Positions 50,906 to 61,674 are shown, counted from the stretch's first letter. The stretch: 64,000 nucleotides of DNA from Sulfuritalea sp. (GCA_030651305.1 JAUSCI010000061.1:50687-114686), one strand, 5' to 3'. The notes: generated by a model not told the origin, from the sequence alone. Translations and numbers: made by a program.

Positions 50906-50932
50906 ACGCCTGGCGTCCGGTGGACGCCAGGC
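50906..50932 (-). other. 12-bp perfect stem-loop between rpsD and rpoA
   Basis: CGCCTGGCGTCC (50906-50917) pairs with GGACGCCAGGCG (50921-50932), loop of three bases, flanked by GTTTT on the minus strand. The four-T tract makes it a weak terminator, attenuator or RNase-processing signal inside the alpha operon. Confidence 0.75.
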
Positions 50933-50945
50933 GCAAAACTACTTG

Positions 50946-51575
50946 TTAGCGCGAATACAGTTCGACAACCAGACCCTCATTGATCGAGGGCGGCAAATCT
51001 TCGCGCGCAGGGTATGACTTGAAGACACCCTTGCCGGCCTTGACATCCACTTCCAGCCATACGGGGAACCCGCGTGACTCAGCCGCTTCAAGCGCAGCCT
51101 TGGTGCGCAAGTGGCTGCGAGTGCTGTCGAGCAACTGGATGACATCACCGGGACGCACGTTGTACGAAGGGATATCAACGCGTTTGCCATTGATCAGTAC
51201 GCCGTTGTGACGAACGACTTGTCGTGCTTCCGCGCGCGATACGCCAAACCCCATGCGGTAAGCGACGGTATCGAGGCGGCCTTCGAGCAGTTTGAGCAGA
51301 TTCTCGCCGGTCTGTCCCTTTTTGCGCTCGGCATCGCCGAACACTTTGCGGAACTGCCGCTCAAGAACACCGTATATACGACGGATCTTTTGCTTTTCGC
51401 GCAGTTGCGTACCGTAACCGGACAGGCGCTGTCCGGACTTTTGGCCGTGCTGGCCGGGCGCGTAGGCACGGCGCTCGACGGAACATTTGTCAGTGAAGCA
51501 CTTCTCGCCTTTGAGGAAGAGCTTTTCGCCTTCGCGGCGGCACTGGCGGCACTTTGCGTCTAGATTTCGGGCCAT
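50946..51575 (-). CDS. rpsD: 30S ribosomal protein S4
   Basis: 209 residues. Starts [20 protein letters not shown]; the S4 RNA-binding domain is [20 protein letters not shown] with [20 protein letters not shown]. Two CxxC-like cysteines in the first 35 residues (CRQC and later FTDKC) resemble the zinc-binding S4 form. In E. coli S4 represses the alpha operon by binding its mRNA; that control cannot be seen here. Confidence 0.97.
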   Translation of the reverse strand: MARNLDAKCRQCRREGEKLFLKGEKCFTDKCSVERRAYAPGQHGQKSGQRLSGYGTQLREKQKIRRIYGVLERQFRKVFGDAERKKGQTGENLLKLLEGRLDTVAYRMGFGVSRAEARQVVRHNGVLINGKRVDIPSYNVRPGDVIQLLDSTRSHLRTKAALEAAESRGFPVWLEVDVKAGKGVFKSYPAREDLPPSINEGLVVELYSR

Positions 51576-51590
51576 GGTGTCGTATCTGCC

Positions 51591-51980
51591 TTAGATGCGG
51601 CGGCGCTTGGGCGGCCGGCATCCGTTGTGGGGAATCGGGGTAATGTCGGTGATACTGGTAATCTTCATGCCAAGCGCATTAAGCGCACGCACCGCTGATT
51701 CGCGCCCGGGGCCGGGGCCCTTGATGCGAACTTCGAGATTCTTTACACCACACTCCTGAGCAGCCTTGCCGGCAGCCTCGGCGGCAATCTGCGCGGCGAA
51801 CGGGGTCGACTTGCGTGAACCCTTGAAGCCAGCGCCGCCGGAAGTTGCCCACGCCAACGCGTTGCCCTGGCGATCGGTGATGGTGATGATGGTGTTGTTG
51901 AAGGAAGCGTGAACGTGCGCGATGCCTTCGGCGACGTTCTTCTTGACCTTCTTGCGAACTTTGGTTGCGGTCTTAGCCAT
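51591..51980 (-). CDS. rpsK: 30S ribosomal protein S11
   Basis: 129 residues. [20 protein letters not shown] and the C-terminal [18 protein letters not shown] are diagnostic. The basic N-terminus [14 protein letters not shown] is usual. It sits on the platform of the small subunit near the E site. 15 bp precede rpsD and 18 bp follow rpsM. Confidence 0.97.
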   Translation of the reverse strand: MAKTATKVRKKVKKNVAEGIAHVHASFNNTIITITDRQGNALAWATSGGAGFKGSRKSTPFAAQIAAEAAGKAAQECGVKNLEVRIKGPGPGRESAVRALNALGMKITSITDITPIPHNGCRPPKRRRI

Positions 51981-51998
51981 GTATTATCGGTTCCTGGT

Positions 51999-52364
51999 TT
52001 ACTTCTTGCCCATCGAAATCGCCTTGCGCGGCCCCTTGCGGGTTCGCGCATTGGTACGGGTGCGCTGACCGCGCACCGGCAGGCCGCGACGATGACGCAC
52101 ACCACGATAGCAGCCGAGATCCATGAGGCGCTTGATGTTCATCGTCGTTTCGCGGCGCAAATCACCCTCGACGGTGAACTTGGCTACCTCCTCACGCAAG
52201 CGATCCATTTCGCTGTCCGTGAGTTCCTTGATCTTGGCTGAACGTTTGACGCCGACCGCATCGCAGATTTTCTGTGCGCGGGTACGGCCAATACCATAGA
52301 TCGCCGTCAGAGCGATCTCGGTGTGCTGGTGATTCGGGATATTGACGCCTGCAATACGGGCCAT
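51999..52364 (-). CDS. rpsM: 30S ribosomal protein S13
   Basis: 121 residues. [20 protein letters not shown] at the start, [15 protein letters not shown] as helix-two-turn-helix, and the basic tail [20 protein letters not shown] that reaches tRNA in the A and P sites. First gene of the alpha operon, downstream of the promoter that overlaps the rpmJ end. Confidence 0.97.
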   Translation of the reverse strand: MARIAGVNIPNHQHTEIALTAIYGIGRTRAQKICDAVGVKRSAKIKELTDSEMDRLREEVAKFTVEGDLRRETTMNIKRLMDLGCYRGVRHRRGLPVRGQRTRTNARTRKGPRKAISMGKK

Positions 52365-52432
52365 GTGCTTACCTGTTCGTCGCCGTTAGTTAATGCGGTG
52401 TGGTGGGCTAGCTGAAAAATGCGAAACCATAG

Positions 52433-52461
52433 ATTGTATCTGATCTGAATCGCTCGATCAA
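52433..52461 (-). promoter_or_regulatory. Alpha operon promoter
   Basis: Minus strand: TTGATC (52461-52456, overlapping the rpmJ stop codon), 17-bp spacer, TACAAT (52438-52433). It lies 70 bp upstream of the rpsM start, exactly where the classical spc and alpha operons are divided. Confidence 0.72.
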
Positions 52462-52571
52462 CCTTGACGCTGCTTGTGCCGCGGATCGGTACAGATGACC
52501 CTTACCACGCCCTTGCGGCGGATGACTTTGCAATTTCGACAGATACGTTTGACCGAAGCCAGAACTTTCAT
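52458..52571 (-). CDS. rpmJ: 50S ribosomal protein L36
   Basis: 37 residues: [20 protein letters not shown] followed by [17 protein letters not shown]. The zinc-binding C-x2-C-x12-C-x4-H set (Cys11, Cys14, Cys27, His32) is complete, so this is the zinc-dependent form. Its stop codon overlaps the -35 box of the alpha promoter. Confidence 0.96.
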   Translation of the reverse strand: MKVLASVKRICRNCKVIRRKGVVRVICTDPRHKQRQG

Positions 52572-52597
52572 TGGAGTTCTCCGGAAATATTGCCAAA

Positions 52598-52816
52598 CTA
52601 CTTGGCGCGGAACACGATGCGACCTTTTGAAAAGTCGTAGGGCGTAAGTTGCACGGTGACCTTGTCGCCCGGAAGAATGCGGATGTAGTGCATTCGCATT
52701 TTTCCGGAGATATGGCCAAGAACCACGTGCCCGTTCTCAAGCTTGATGCGGAACGTGGCATTCGGAAGATTTTCGACGACCTCTCCCTGCATTTCAATAA
52801 CGTCTTCCTTCGACAT
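52598..52816 (-). CDS. infA: Translation initiation factor IF-1
   Basis: 72 residues, an S1-like OB fold: [20 protein letters not shown], with [20 protein letters not shown]. It blocks the A site during initiation. It stands between secY and rpmJ, a position common in betaproteobacteria but not in E. coli, where infA is elsewhere. Confidence 0.96.
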   Translation of the reverse strand: MSKEDVIEMQGEVVENLPNATFRIKLENGHVVLGHISGKMRMHYIRILPGDKVTVQLTPYDFSKGRIVFRAK

Positions 52817-52819
52817 GAT

Positions 52820-54148
52820 TCAGCGGGCCGGGAAACCGGCCCCCTTGAAATTTGCCTTCTTCAGGAGACTTTCATACTGATGCGACATTACATACGCCTG
52901 CACCTGCGACATAAAGTCCATTGTCACTACAACAATGATCAACAGGCTGGTACCACCGAAATAGAACGGCACATTCCACTTCAAGATAAGAAATTCCGGT
53001 AGCAGACAAACCACCGTGATATAGATGGCACCGGCGAGAGTCAGGCGGGTCAGAATCTTGTCAATGTAGCGGGCTGTCTGGTCGCCGGGGCGAATGCCGG
53101 GAACAAACGCACCGCTCTTCTTCAAGTTGTCGGCTGTCTCCTTCGAATTAAACACCAGCGCGGTGTAGAAGAAGCAGAAAAATATGATCGCAGTGGCGTA
53201 GAGCATCACGTAAATCGGCTGCCCGGGAGACAGTGTAGCCGCGATGTCCTTGAGCCAAGTCATACCGTTCCCCGACCCAAACCAGCCTGCCGCCGTGGCC
53301 GGGAACAGGATGATCGAGGAAGCGAAGATGGGAGGAATAACGCCCGACATATTGAGTTTCAATGGCAGATGGGAGCTTTGGCCGCCATAGACCTTATTGC
53401 CAACCTGGCGCTTGGCGTAGTTAACCAGAATCTTGCGCTGGCCCTTTTCGACGAACACCACGAAGCCGGTGACCAGAACCACCAGAGCGCAAATGAACAG
53501 GGCAGAAATTGCGTGCATCGCCCCGGTACGGACCAGTTCGAAGAGTCCGCCCAGCGCGCTCGGCAATCCCGCGACGATACCGGCAAAGATGATGATCGAA
53601 ATGCCATTGCCAATACCACGCTCGGTAATCTGTTCGCCGAGCCACATCAGAAACATTGTCCCGGTCAGCAAGGTCAGCACCGTAACGAAGCGGAACAGGC
53701 CGCCAGGGTCAAGCACCAGTCCGGCCTGCGATTCGAGTGCAATCGCGATACCGAGCCCCTGGAATAACGCCAGGGCGACAGTGCCGTAACGTGTGTATTG
53801 AGTAATCTTGCGGCGCCCGGCCTCACCCTCTTTCTTCAAAGCCTCCATCGACGGCACGGAGATCGTCATGAGCTGCATGATGATCGAAGAAGAAATGTAG
53901 GGCATGATGCCTAGCGCGAATAGCGTGAAACGCGACAACGCGCCGCCCGAAAAAAGGTTGAAGACGCCGAGAATTCCACCCTGCTGACCCTGAAACAACT
54001 CCGCCAACTTGACAGGGTCAATTCCGGGCACAGGAATGTGTGCGCCAATCCGATATACCACCAGCGCGCCCAGCAGGAACCAGAGCCGGCGCCAGAGGTC
54101 GCCGAACTTGCCGGTCTTGCCGAGAGATGCTGCCTGGGGGCTTGCCAC
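52820..54148 (-). CDS. secY: Protein translocase subunit SecY
   Basis: 442 residues with ten membrane segments, the central pore of the Sec translocon. Diagnostic parts: [20 protein letters not shown] in helix 1, IPVPGIDP at the plug region, and the C-terminal cytoplasmic [20 protein letters not shown]. It starts 21 bp after rplO and ends 3 bp before infA. Confidence 0.97.
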   Translation of the reverse strand: MASPQAASLGKTGKFGDLWRRLWFLLGALVVYRIGAHIPVPGIDPVKLAELFQGQQGGILGVFNLFSGGALSRFTLFALGIMPYISSSIIMQLMTISVPSMEALKKEGEAGRRKITQYTRYGTVALALFQGLGIAIALESQAGLVLDPGGLFRFVTVLTLLTGTMFLMWLGEQITERGIGNGISIIIFAGIVAGLPSALGGLFELVRTGAMHAISALFICALVVLVTGFVVFVEKGQRKILVNYAKRQVGNKVYGGQSSHLPLKLNMSGVIPPIFASSIILFPATAAGWFGSGNGMTWLKDIAATLSPGQPIYVMLYATAIIFFCFFYTALVFNSKETADNLKKSGAFVPGIRPGDQTARYIDKILTRLTLAGAIYITVVCLLPEFLILKWNVPFYFGGTSLLIIVVVTMDFMSQVQAYVMSHQYESLLKKANFKGAGFPAR

Positions 54149-54169
54149 GTGTTCCGTCCTCGTTAGCTA

Positions 54170-54622
54170 TCAGGCCGCGGCGATGTCTGCGACAGAACCG
54201 CCAGCAGCTTCGATTGCGGCACGGGCTCCTTTGGTCGCGCCAACACCTTTCAGCGCAATCTTGCGATTGAGCTTGCCGGAAAGGATAACCTTCGCCGACA
54301 GTGCATCTGCAGCGATCACACCCGCCTGTTTCAGAACCAGCAAGTCGACTTCCTCGACCGGCAGTTTGTCCAGCTCGGACAAACGCACTTCAACATTGCG
54401 GCTCGCCGTCAAAGACACGAATCCGCGCTTCGGCAACCGACGCTGCAGCGGCATTTGACCGCCCTCGAAGCCTACCTTGTGGAAACCACCGGCACGCGAC
54501 TTCTGGCCTTTGTGTCCGCGACCGGCCGTCTTGCCAAGGCCGCTGCCAATTCCTCGTCCGACACGCTTGGAAGCGTGCTTGGAGCCGGCACCCGGCTTCA
54601 GGTTGTTAAGTTCCATGCTCAT
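54170..54622 (-). CDS. rplO: 50S ribosomal protein L15
   Basis: 150 residues. [20 protein letters not shown] at the start and [20 protein letters not shown] in the extended loop. ATG 54622 has AAGGGG 6 bp upstream; an ATG two codons later is less well placed. L15 is a late-assembling protein of the large subunit. Confidence 0.96.
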   Translation of the reverse strand: MSMELNNLKPGAGSKHASKRVGRGIGSGLGKTAGRGHKGQKSRAGGFHKVGFEGGQMPLQRRLPKRGFVSLTASRNVEVRLSELDKLPVEEVDLLVLKQAGVIAADALSAKVILSGKLNRKIALKGVGATKGARAAIEAAGGSVADIAAA

Positions 54623-54632
54623 CGATGTCCCC

Positions 54633-54815
54633 TTAGCCTTCGCACTTCACCAGATAGGCCACTTTGCGGATCATGCCGCGCACTGCGGGCGTATCCTCAA
54701 GCACAGCCGAACTGTTGAGCCTTCTCAGGCCAAGCCCGCGCACTGTAGCGCGATGATCCTGCTTGGTGCCGATCACACTCTTTACCAGTGTGACCTTGAT
54801 CGTCTTGTCAGTCAT
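54633..54815 (-). CDS. rpmD: 50S ribosomal protein L30
   Basis: 60 residues: [20 protein letters not shown], with [20 protein letters not shown] and a final [13 protein letters not shown]. Typical length and fold. 3 bp after rpsE and 10 bp before rplO. Confidence 0.96.
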   Translation of the reverse strand: MTDKTIKVTLVKSVIGTKQDHRATVRGLGLRRLNSSAVLEDTPAVRGMIRKVAYLVKCEG

Positions 54816-54818
54816 GGC

Positions 54819-55346
54819 TCACTCCAGAATCTCGCCTATGGCCTTGCCGCGCTTGGCAGCAATCTCGGCCGGGGTACTCATCGCCAGCAAACCATGCAGC
54901 GTTGCGCGCACCACGTTGTAAGGATTGGTCGAGCCTATGGTCTTGGCCACCACATCGGTAATCCCCATCACCTCGAACACAGCACGCATCGGACCGCCGG
55001 CGATGACACCGGTACCAGGCGACGCTGGGGACATCAACACCGTTGTTGCTCCGTGCTTACCCGTAACCGAGTGGTGCAGAGTGCCATCCTTGATATTGAT
55101 TTTCGCCATCTTGCGACGCGCTTCCTCCATCGCCTTCTGAACGGCGACCGGGACTTCCCGCGACTTGCCCTTGCCCATGCCGATGCCACCGTCACCGTCA
55201 CCCACCACGGTCAGTGCGGCAAACCCGAGAATCCGGCCGCCCTTCACCACCTTGGTGACGCGATTGATGGACACCATCTTTTCGCGCATGCCATCATCGC
55301 GTTCTTCCTGGACCTGCTGCTGTTTCCTGCCTTGAGGTTTAGCCAT
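54819..55346 (-). CDS. rpsE: 30S ribosomal protein S5
   Basis: 175 residues. The S5 signature [20 protein letters not shown] precedes [20 protein letters not shown]; the C-terminal domain has [20 protein letters not shown]. It guards decoding accuracy at the mRNA entry channel. A short basic N-terminal tail ([17 protein letters not shown]) is normal. Confidence 0.97.
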   Translation of the reverse strand: MAKPQGRKQQQVQEERDDGMREKMVSINRVTKVVKGGRILGFAALTVVGDGDGGIGMGKGKSREVPVAVQKAMEEARRKMAKINIKDGTLHHSVTGKHGATTVLMSPASPGTGVIAGGPMRAVFEVMGITDVVAKTIGSTNPYNVVRATLHGLLAMSTPAEIAAKRGKAIGEILE

Positions 55347-55357
55347 GTCCGTCTCGC

Positions 55358-55711
55358 TTAGAACTTGAGTCCGCCCTCACGGGCGGCTTCGGCCAGCGCC
55401 TTGACGCGGCCGTGGTAGTGAAAACCGGAGCGGTCGAAAGCAACCTGCTCGATGCCGGCCGCTTTGGCCCGCTCGGCGATGAGTTTGCCAACCGTCTTGG
55501 CGGCATTGACGTTACCGCCATTCGGAACCTGGCTCCGCACTTCCGGCTCCATGGTTGAAGCGGCAGCGAGTACCCGAGTGCCGCAGCCGGAATAAATCTG
55601 GGCAGAGATATGCAAGTTGCTGCGATGCACCGCGAGGCGCACGACTTTGAGCTCCGCAATTTTGGCGCGGGTTTTACGCGCCCTGCGCAGACGAGCCTGT
55701 TTCTTTTCCAT
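55358..55711 (-). CDS. rplR: 50S ribosomal protein L18
   Basis: 117 residues. [20 protein letters not shown], with [20 protein letters not shown] and the terminal [20 protein letters not shown]. It binds 5S rRNA with L5 and L25. Confidence 0.97.
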   Translation of the reverse strand: MEKKQARLRRARKTRAKIAELKVVRLAVHRSNLHISAQIYSGCGTRVLAAASTMEPEVRSQVPNGGNVNAAKTVGKLIAERAKAAGIEQVAFDRSGFHYHGRVKALAEAAREGGLKF

Positions 55712-55726
55712 GATTCAGCGCCTCGA

Positions 55727-56260
55727 TTATTTCTTCTTGGTTTCCTTGATGACAACCACTTCGTCGGCATACCGGACGCCCTTGCCCTTGTAGGGTTCGG
55801 GAGACCGGTAGGCACGCACTTCAGCGGCCACCTGACCAACCACCTGCTTGTCGATCCCCTTGATCAGGATCTCAGTCTGGGTCGGCGTTTCAACTTTGAT
55901 CCCGTTCGGCATGTCGTGCGCGACCGGGTGAGAAAAGCCGAGCGTGAGGTTCAGCTTGGCTCCCTGAGCCTGAGCACGATAACCAACGCCGACCAGGGTC
56001 AGTTTCTTCTCGAAGCCCTTGGTTACGCCAATCATCATGTTATTCAGCAGTGCACGCATCGTTCCCGACATGGCACCCGCATTGGGCGCGCCCTCTACGG
56101 CACGACAATGCAACTTTTCGCCATCCCTCTCGATTCTTACTGCCGGCAACAGAAACTGCTTCAGCGTTCCCAGCGGCCCTTTGACGGCAACCTCGGCATC
56201 GGAGAGCGTAACTTCAACGCCTTTGGGCACATCAACCGGATACTTTGCAATACGTGACAT
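55727..56260 (-). CDS. rplF: 50S ribosomal protein L6
   Basis: 177 residues. Two similar domains; the C-terminal signature is [20 protein letters not shown]. It binds helix 97 of 23S rRNA near the factor-binding site. Confidence 0.97.
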   Translation of the reverse strand: MSRIAKYPVDVPKGVEVTLSDAEVAVKGPLGTLKQFLLPAVRIERDGEKLHCRAVEGAPNAGAMSGTMRALLNNMMIGVTKGFEKKLTLVGVGYRAQAQGAKLNLTLGFSHPVAHDMPNGIKVETPTQTEILIKGIDKQVVGQVAAEVRAYRSPEPYKGKGVRYADEVVVIKETKKK

Positions 56261-56272
56261 GGCAGCGGCTCC

Positions 56273-56668
56273 TTAGGCGACGATACAGAGAACTTCGCCG
56301 CCCATGTTGCCTGCCCGCGCCCGGCGGTCGGTCATCACGCCCTTCGGTGTGGAGACAATGGCAACACCCAGCCCGTTCATGACGCGGGGCAAATCGTCCT
56401 TGCCCTTGTAGACTCGCAGGCCTGGCTTGGAAACGCGTTCGATACGTTCAATTACCGGATGCCCAGCGTAGTACTTGAGCGCAATATCGAGTTCGGGTTT
56501 CGCGCCATTCTCGCGAATAGCGAAATCATCAATGTAACCCTCATCCTTCAGCACCCCGGCAATTGCCACCTTGAGCTTGGAGGAAGGCATGGAAACGGAA
56601 AGCTTCTCCGCCATCTGCGCGTTGCGGATGCGGGTCAACATGTCGGCGACTGGATCGGTCATGCTCAT
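56273..56668 (-). CDS. rpsH: 30S ribosomal protein S8
   Basis: 131 residues. [20 protein letters not shown] at the start and [20 protein letters not shown] at the end. ATG 56668 follows an AGGAG at 6 bp. In E. coli S8 represses the spc operon at a site near rplX/rplE; no equivalent was identified by eye. Confidence 0.97.
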   Translation of the reverse strand: MSMTDPVADMLTRIRNAQMAEKLSVSMPSSKLKVAIAGVLKDEGYIDDFAIRENGAKPELDIALKYYAGHPVIERIERVSKPGLRVYKGKDDLPRVMNGLGVAIVSTPKGVMTDRRARAGNMGGEVLCIVA

Positions 56669-56678
56669 ATGGCTCTCC

Positions 56679-56984
56679 TTACCAGCTTGCCTTGGTCATG
56701 CCAGGCACTTCGCCGCGCATAGCAACCTCGCGCAGCTTATTGCGGCACAGACCAAACTTGCGAAAGACACCGCGGGGGCGCCCGGTCAATGCGCATCGAT
56801 TGCGCTGACGGGACGGGCTCGCGTTGCGGGGCAACTGCTGAAGTTTCAGTCGCGCATCCATGCGCTCCTCATCCGACAGTTTGATGTTGTTGATCACGGC
56901 AAAAAGTTCGGCACGCTTGGCAGCGTACTTCGCCACCGTCTTTGCGCGCTTTTCTTCGCGGTTAATAAGAGCTAGTTTCGCCAT
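56679..56984 (-). CDS. rpsN: 30S ribosomal protein S14
   Basis: 101 residues, the long form without the zinc CxxC pairs (only isolated cysteines in [20 protein letters not shown]). Start [20 protein letters not shown]; terminal [17 protein letters not shown]. No second, zinc-dependent S14 is seen in the window. Confidence 0.97.
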   Translation of the reverse strand: MAKLALINREEKRAKTVAKYAAKRAELFAVINNIKLSDEERMDARLKLQQLPRNASPSRQRNRCALTGRPRGVFRKFGLCRNKLREVAMRGEVPGMTKASW

Positions 56985-56991
56985 ACGTCCC

Positions 56992-57531
56992 TCAATTCTT
57001 GAAGGGGAACTTGAATGCGGCGAGAAGCGCCTTCGCTTCTACGTCGTTCTTCGCGGTGGTGGTAATGCTGATATTCATGCCACGCAGCGCATCGATCTTG
57101 TCGTACTCAATCTCGGGGAAAATGATCTGTTCCTTGACTCCAACGTTGTAATTGCCACGTCCATCAAAACCCTTGCCGGAAATTCCACGAAAGTCACGGA
57201 TACGCGGCATGGCTATGGTTACCAGGCGATCGAGAAATTCGTACATACGATTTCCGCGCAGAGTCAGCATGCAGCCAATCGGATAACCCTCGCGAATCTT
57301 GAAGACCGCGATTGCCTTTCGCGCCTTGGTTACGACCGGTTTCTGGCCTGCGATCTTGGTCATGTCACCGACCGCGTGATCCAGTACCTTCTTGTCACCG
57401 ACCGCCTCGCCAACACCCATATTCAGGGTGATCTTGGTAATGCGCGGAACTTCCATGATGGACTTGTAACCGAACTTCTGGAGAAGATCGGGGACCACCG
57501 TCTGTTTATAGTATTCCTGCAAGCGCGCCAT
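56992..57531 (-). CDS. rplE: 50S ribosomal protein L5
   Basis: 179 residues. [20 protein letters not shown] at the start, [20 protein letters not shown] as the family signature, and a terminal [17 protein letters not shown]. It binds 5S rRNA and contacts P-site tRNA. Confidence 0.97.
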   Translation of the reverse strand: MARLQEYYKQTVVPDLLQKFGYKSIMEVPRITKITLNMGVGEAVGDKKVLDHAVGDMTKIAGQKPVVTKARKAIAVFKIREGYPIGCMLTLRGNRMYEFLDRLVTIAMPRIRDFRGISGKGFDGRGNYNVGVKEQIIFPEIEYDKIDALRGMNISITTTAKNDVEAKALLAAFKFPFKN

Positions 57532-57540
57532 GACTGATCC

Positions 57541-57858
57541 TTACGCGTCAACAACTTCGCCGTTCGACTTGAACACCCGAACCTTGCGACCATCGTCGAG
57601 CTGCTTGAAGCCGACGCGATCCGCTTTCTGGGTGGCAGGATTGAACAGCGCCACATTGGAAATATTGATCGGCATTTCTTTCTCGACAATGCCGCCCTGA
57701 TTGCCCTTCATGGGGTTAGGCTTGGTGTGCTTCTTGACGCGATTGATGCCCTCAACCAGCAGCCGATCAGCGTCAAGGCAGTTCAGCACGACCCCGCGTT
57801 TGCCCTTGTCTTTACCTGTGGTAACGACCACGTCGTCACCCTTGCGAATCCTGTTCAT
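57541..57858 (-). CDS. rplX: 50S ribosomal protein L24
   Basis: 105 residues. KOW motif region [20 protein letters not shown] followed by [20 protein letters not shown]. It starts assembly of the large subunit at the 5' end of 23S rRNA. Confidence 0.97.
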   Translation of the reverse strand: MNRIRKGDDVVVTTGKDKGKRGVVLNCLDADRLLVEGINRVKKHTKPNPMKGNQGGIVEKEMPINISNVALFNPATQKADRVGFKQLDDGRKVRVFKSNGEVVDA

Positions 57859-57880
57859 GATCGAGTCCTTGATTGCCGGT

Positions 57881-58249
57881 TCAAAGAACCTCGGGAGCCA
57901 GCGAGACGATCTTCATGAATCGCTCGGTGCGCAACTCACGCGTCACCGGGCCAAAGATTCGCGTGCCGATCGGTTCCAACTTGTTGTTCAGCAATACCGC
58001 TGCATTGCCATCGAACTTGATGAGCGATCCATCTGAACGACGAACACCCTTGGCAGTACGTACCACCACGGCGCTATAAACCTCGCCTTTTTTGACACGG
58101 CCACGCGGTGCGGCATCCTTGATAGTGACCTTGATGACGTCACCGATGCCTGCATAGCGGCGCTTGGAGCCGCCAAGCACCTTGATGCACATGACCGAGC
58201 GCGCGCCAGTGTTGTCGGCGACGTCCAGCAGAGACTGCATTTGAATCAT
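57881..58249 (-). CDS. rplN: 50S ribosomal protein L14
   Basis: 122 residues. [20 protein letters not shown], the family's usual start, and the signature [20 protein letters not shown]. First gene of the spc operon; a clear promoter lies 106 bp upstream. Confidence 0.97.
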   Translation of the reverse strand: MIQMQSLLDVADNTGARSVMCIKVLGGSKRRYAGIGDVIKVTIKDAAPRGRVKKGEVYSAVVVRTAKGVRRSDGSLIKFDGNAAVLLNNKLEPIGTRIFGPVTRELRTERFMKIVSLAPEVL

Positions 58250-58361
58250 TTTTTCATCTCCAACTTAATTCGCGATTGACTCAAGTCCCGCGATCAGTCT
58301 TGGAGCCCGCTAGGGGCTGGAATGCCGGGCAGATAGTACCCCAGCGAAGCAAAGAGGCGAG

Positions 58362-58389
58362 ATTTTACAACCCGCCGCCATGTTGTCAA
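58362..58389 (-). promoter_or_regulatory. spc operon promoter
   Basis: Minus strand: consensus TTGACA (58389-58384), 16-bp spacer, TAAAAT (58367-58362). It lies in the 183-bp gap between rpsQ and rplN, the longest gap in the cluster and the classical S10/spc border. The leader of about 105 nt to rplN is otherwise featureless by eye. Confidence 0.85.
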
Positions 58390-58432
58390 CTATTATTTCG
58401 TATGTGCAAAGCGTGCAGTGACCAGAGCGCAA

Positions 58433-58705
58433 TCAGACACTGCGTGCCTTCTCGACAACCTTGGCGACACGCCAGGCCTTGGTCTTGGAAATTGGAGCAC
58501 ATTCCTCAATCTGCACCAGATCGCCCGCTGCGGGCTCCGTGCCATCGACGTGCGCGTGATACTTTTTCGAACGCGTCATGATCTTGCCGATCACAGGGTG
58601 CTTGACCTTGCGTTCAACAAGTACCGTCACTGTCTTCTGCATTTTGTCCGAAACAACGCGCCCCTGGAGGGTGCGCCGCACGGTTTGAGTGGTCGCATCC
58701 GTCAT
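58433..58705 (-). CDS. rpsQ: 30S ribosomal protein S17
   Basis: 90 residues. [20 protein letters not shown], with [22 protein letters not shown]-fold protein that binds the 5' domain of 16S rRNA. Last gene of the S10 block; starts 4 bp inside the end of rpmC. Confidence 0.97.
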   Translation of the reverse strand: MTDATTQTVRRTLQGRVVSDKMQKTVTVLVERKVKHPVIGKIMTRSKKYHAHVDGTEPAAGDLVQIEECAPISKTKAWRVAKVVEKARSV

Positions 58706-58896
58706 TTTGCCGCCGCCTTCTCACGCTGAATGGTTTTAACGCGCGCTATATCTTTGCGCACCTTGCCGATTTGGCTGGTATTGGTCAACTGTTGTGTCGC
58801 CACCTGCATACGAAGTCCGAATTGCGCCTTGCGCAGTTCCAGCAACTCTTTTTGCAGATCCTCGTTGTTCTTGGCTCTCAGCTCACTTGTCTTCAT
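58702..58896 (-). CDS. rpmC: 50S ribosomal protein L29
   Basis: 64 residues: [20 protein letters not shown] and [20 protein letters not shown]. Coiled helical protein at the peptide exit tunnel, where it helps trigger factor and SRP docking. Overlaps rpsQ by 4 bp. Confidence 0.97.
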   Translation of the reverse strand: MKTSELRAKNNEDLQKELLELRKAQFGLRMQVATQQLTNTSQIGKVRKDIARVKTIQREKAAAK

Positions 58897-58899
58897 GAC

Positions 58900-59313
58900 T
58901 TATCCCAAATGGCGTGTGACGAAAGTAGTTGCGAGCGGAAGCTTGGCAGCCGCCAGGCGGAAAGCCTCTCTTGCCAGCACCTCGTCTACGCCGTCCATCT
59001 CGTAAAGAACCTTTCCAGGTTGGATCTCGGCAACCCAATACTCCGGGGACCCCTTACCGTTACCCATCCGTACTTCGAGCGGTTTCTTCGAAATCGGTTT
59101 GTCCGGAAAAATCCGAATCCAGATACGGCCGCCACGCTTGATGTGACGTGTCATGGCACGACGCGCGGCTTCAATCTGCCGGGCCGTAAGACGACCGCGA
59201 GCGATGGCCTTGAGGCCATACTCGCCAAAACTGACTTTGGCGCCCCTGGTGGCGAGTCCTGTGTTGCGACCCTTTTGTTCCTTGCGATATTTTCTACGGG
59301 CAGGTTGCAGCAT
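58900..59313 (-). CDS. rplP: 50S ribosomal protein L16
   Basis: 137 residues. [20 protein letters not shown] and [20 protein letters not shown] are diagnostic; [20 protein letters not shown] follows. It helps position A-site tRNA. 3 bp after rpsC and 3 bp before rpmC. Confidence 0.97.
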   Translation of the reverse strand: MLQPARRKYRKEQKGRNTGLATRGAKVSFGEYGLKAIARGRLTARQIEAARRAMTRHIKRGGRIWIRIFPDKPISKKPLEVRMGNGKGSPEYWVAEIQPGKVLYEMDGVDEVLAREAFRLAAAKLPLATTFVTRHLG

Positions 59314-59316
59314 GTT

Positions 59317-60207
59317 TTACTCCTTGCCTTCCTTCGCTGCGCTTTCGGCGCCATCGGCCTTGGCCGGGGCCTTGCGAATGCGCTTGACGGGTGTCTTGGG
59401 CGCTACAGCAACACCCTCCGGCTTGACTTCCGGCTTCACTTCTTCAGCCTTCTTGACAGAGGTACGGCGAACCGGCTTGGCTTCACCTTCGCTCTCACTC
59501 CGCGGCTTTCCGGGACTACGACGCGGCTTGCGCTGATCATCAACAACAGGCTCCGGTGCAGCCAGTAGAGCTTCGCTGCGCGACAGGATTTCACCCTTGA
59601 ACACCCAGACCTTGATGCCGATGATGCCGTAGGTGGTCTTCGCCTCGGCGGTACCGTAATCGATGTCGGCACGCAGGGTATGCAAGGGCACACGGCCTTC
59701 GCGATACCATTCCCTGCGGGCAATCTCGGCGCCGTTCAGGCGTCCGGAACTCATGATCTTGATGCCTTGGGCACCGAGGCGCATCGCATTCTGCATCGCC
59801 CGTTTCATCGCGCGACGAAACATGATGCGCTTTTCGAGCTGCTGGGCAATCGAATCGGCAATCAATTGGGCATCGATTTCCGGCTTGCGTATCTCTTCGA
59901 TATTGACGTGCACCGGCACGCCCATCTTGCGCTGAAGTTCGGCCTTCAGGTGCTCGATGTCCTCACCCTTCTTGCCAATAACGACGCCGGGGCGGGCGCT
60001 ATAAACCGTAACCCGCGCATTCTTCGCCGGGCGCTCAATCACCACACGACCGACTGACGCATGCGCCAACTTCTTTTTCAGATAGTCGCGGACCTCAAGG
60101 TCTTCCTTGAGCATTTGCGGGAAAGTCTTGCTGCTGGCGTACCAGCGGGAAGTCCAGTTGCGCGTGACCGAAAGACGAAAACCGGTCGGATGAATCTTTT
60201 GTCCCAT
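59317..60207 (-). CDS. rpsC: 30S ribosomal protein S3 with long charged C-terminal tail
   Basis: 296 residues, against 233 in E. coli. KH-type RNA-binding domain with [21 protein letters not shown]-terminal domain [20 protein letters not shown] followed by [15 protein letters not shown]. From about residue 217 a roughly 80-residue tail of Lys, Pro, Glu, Ala and Val follows ([20 protein letters not shown]), probably disordered. Tails on S3 are known in this class of bacteria, but this is at the long end. Confidence 0.96.
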   Translation of the reverse strand: MGQKIHPTGFRLSVTRNWTSRWYASSKTFPQMLKEDLEVRDYLKKKLAHASVGRVVIERPAKNARVTVYSARPGVVIGKKGEDIEHLKAELQRKMGVPVHVNIEEIRKPEIDAQLIADSIAQQLEKRIMFRRAMKRAMQNAMRLGAQGIKIMSSGRLNGAEIARREWYREGRVPLHTLRADIDYGTAEAKTTYGIIGIKVWVFKGEILSRSEALLAAPEPVVDDQRKPRRSPGKPRSESEGEAKPVRRTSVKKAEEVKPEVKPEGVAVAPKTPVKRIRKAPAKADGAESAAKEGKE

Positions 60208-60216
60208 GTGCCCTCC

Positions 60217-60546
60217 TTAATCGCCAACGGTCACAAAGATGTGACAAGTAGGCTTGAGGATGCGGTTGCCGCGTCCCTTGGCTCGCGCCGTAAAGCGCTT
60301 GAGCACCGTGCCCTTTTCGACATAGATACGCGTAATCTTCAGTGCATCGATATCCGCGCCGTCATTGTGTTCTGCGTTGGCGATAGCCGACTCAAGCACT
60401 TTCTTGATGATTCCGGCGCCCTTCTTGGGCGAAAATGCCAGAATGCTGAGCGCCTGATCTACCGACTTGCCGCGTACCAAGTCGGCAACAAGCCGACCTT
60501 TTTGGGCGGAAAGTCGGACGCCGCGCAAATTTGCGTTGGTTTCCAT
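60217..60546 (-). CDS. rplV: 50S ribosomal protein L22
   Basis: 109 residues. [20 protein letters not shown], with the tunnel-loop signature [20 protein letters not shown], where macrolide-resistance changes occur in other species. It lines the peptide exit tunnel. Confidence 0.97.
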   Translation of the reverse strand: METNANLRGVRLSAQKGRLVADLVRGKSVDQALSILAFSPKKGAGIIKKVLESAIANAEHNDGADIDALKITRIYVEKGTVLKRFTARAKGRGNRILKPTCHIFVTVGD

Positions 60547-60555
60547 CGTCGCTCC

Positions 60556-60837
60556 CTACTTCTTCGCGACGGCTTTCTTGCCGCCCGTGTGGCCCTTGAA
60601 GGTTCGCGTCAGCGCGAACTCGCCAAGTTTGTGACCAACCATGTTTTCCGACACATAGACCGGAATATGCTGCTTGCCGTTATGGACAGCGATAGTCAGT
60701 CCCACAAAGTCCGGAAGAATCGTCGAACGGCGTGACCATGTCTTGATCGGGCGCTTGTCGTTGGAGGCTCGAGCCGCATCCACCCGCTTCAGCAGATGGG
60801 CATCGATGAACGGGCCCTTCTTGATAGAACGTGCCAT
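60556..60837 (-). CDS. rpsS: 30S ribosomal protein S19
   Basis: 93 residues. [20 protein letters not shown], with [20 protein letters not shown] and [20 protein letters not shown]. It forms a complex with S13 in the head of the small subunit. Confidence 0.97.
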   Translation of the reverse strand: MARSIKKGPFIDAHLLKRVDAARASNDKRPIKTWSRRSTILPDFVGLTIAVHNGKQHIPVYVSENMVGHKLGEFALTRTFKGHTGGKKAVAKK

Positions 60838-60840
60838 GTC

Positions 60841-61674
60841 TTACCTCTTACCTTTCGGCCTGCGTTGGACAATCATGACGTCCGTGCGCTTGTTGTTACG
60901 GGTGCGATAACCCTTTGTTGGCTGACCCCAGGGACTGACAGGAACACGCCCCTCTCCAGTACGCCCTTCACCACCGCCATGCGGGTGGTCGACAGGGTTC
61001 ATCGCCACGCCGCGAACTGTCGGACGAATGCCTCGCCAACGCATTGCTCCCGCCTTGCCGATCTTGCGCAGGCTGTGCTCTTCGTTGCCTACCTCACCGA
61101 TGGTCGCGCGACAATCGACGTGAATGCGACGAATTTCGCCTGAACGAAGCCGTATCTGCGCATAGGAGCCCTCACGCGCCAAGAGTTGCACGGAGGTGCC
61201 CGCAGAACGTGCAATCTGCGCACCTTTGCCCGGCATCATTTCGACACAATGGATTGTCGTACCCACAGGAATACTGCGGATCGGCAGCGCATTGCCCGGC
61301 TTTATCGGAGCCTCGGCACCGCTGACTACTTCCTGACCAACGGCCATTCCCTTGGTAGCGATTATGTAGCGGCGCTCACCATCTGCGTAAAGCACCAGAG
61401 CGATGTTAGCGGAACGGTTCGGATCGTACTGAAGATTCTCGACCTTGCCAGGGATTCCGTCCTTGTCGCGGCGGAAATCGATCACTCGGTAATGCTTCTT
61501 GTGGCCGCCACCCATATGACGAGTGGTGATATGTCCATGTGCATTACGGCCTGCGGTTCTGGTCTTCTTTTCGACCAGTTTGTCGTGCGGTCGGCCCTTG
61601 TGCAGGTTGGGGTTGACCACCTTGACGACACCACGACGACCAGGCGAGGTCGGTTTGACTTTTACGAGAGCCAT
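60841..61674 (-). CDS. rplB: 50S ribosomal protein L2
   Basis: 277 residues. [20 protein letters not shown] at the start; the C-terminal signature [20 protein letters not shown] contains the His needed near the peptidyl transferase centre. 3 bp before rpsS; it starts directly after the rplW stop. Confidence 0.97.
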   Translation of the reverse strand: MALVKVKPTSPGRRGVVKVVNPNLHKGRPHDKLVEKKTRTAGRNAHGHITTRHMGGGHKKHYRVIDFRRDKDGIPGKVENLQYDPNRSANIALVLYADGERRYIIATKGMAVGQEVVSGAEAPIKPGNALPIRSIPVGTTIHCVEMMPGKGAQIARSAGTSVQLLAREGSYAQIRLRSGEIRRIHVDCRATIGEVGNEEHSLRKIGKAGAMRWRGIRPTVRGVAMNPVDHPHGGGEGRTGEGRVPVSPWGQPTKGYRTRNNKRTDVMIVQRRPKGKR

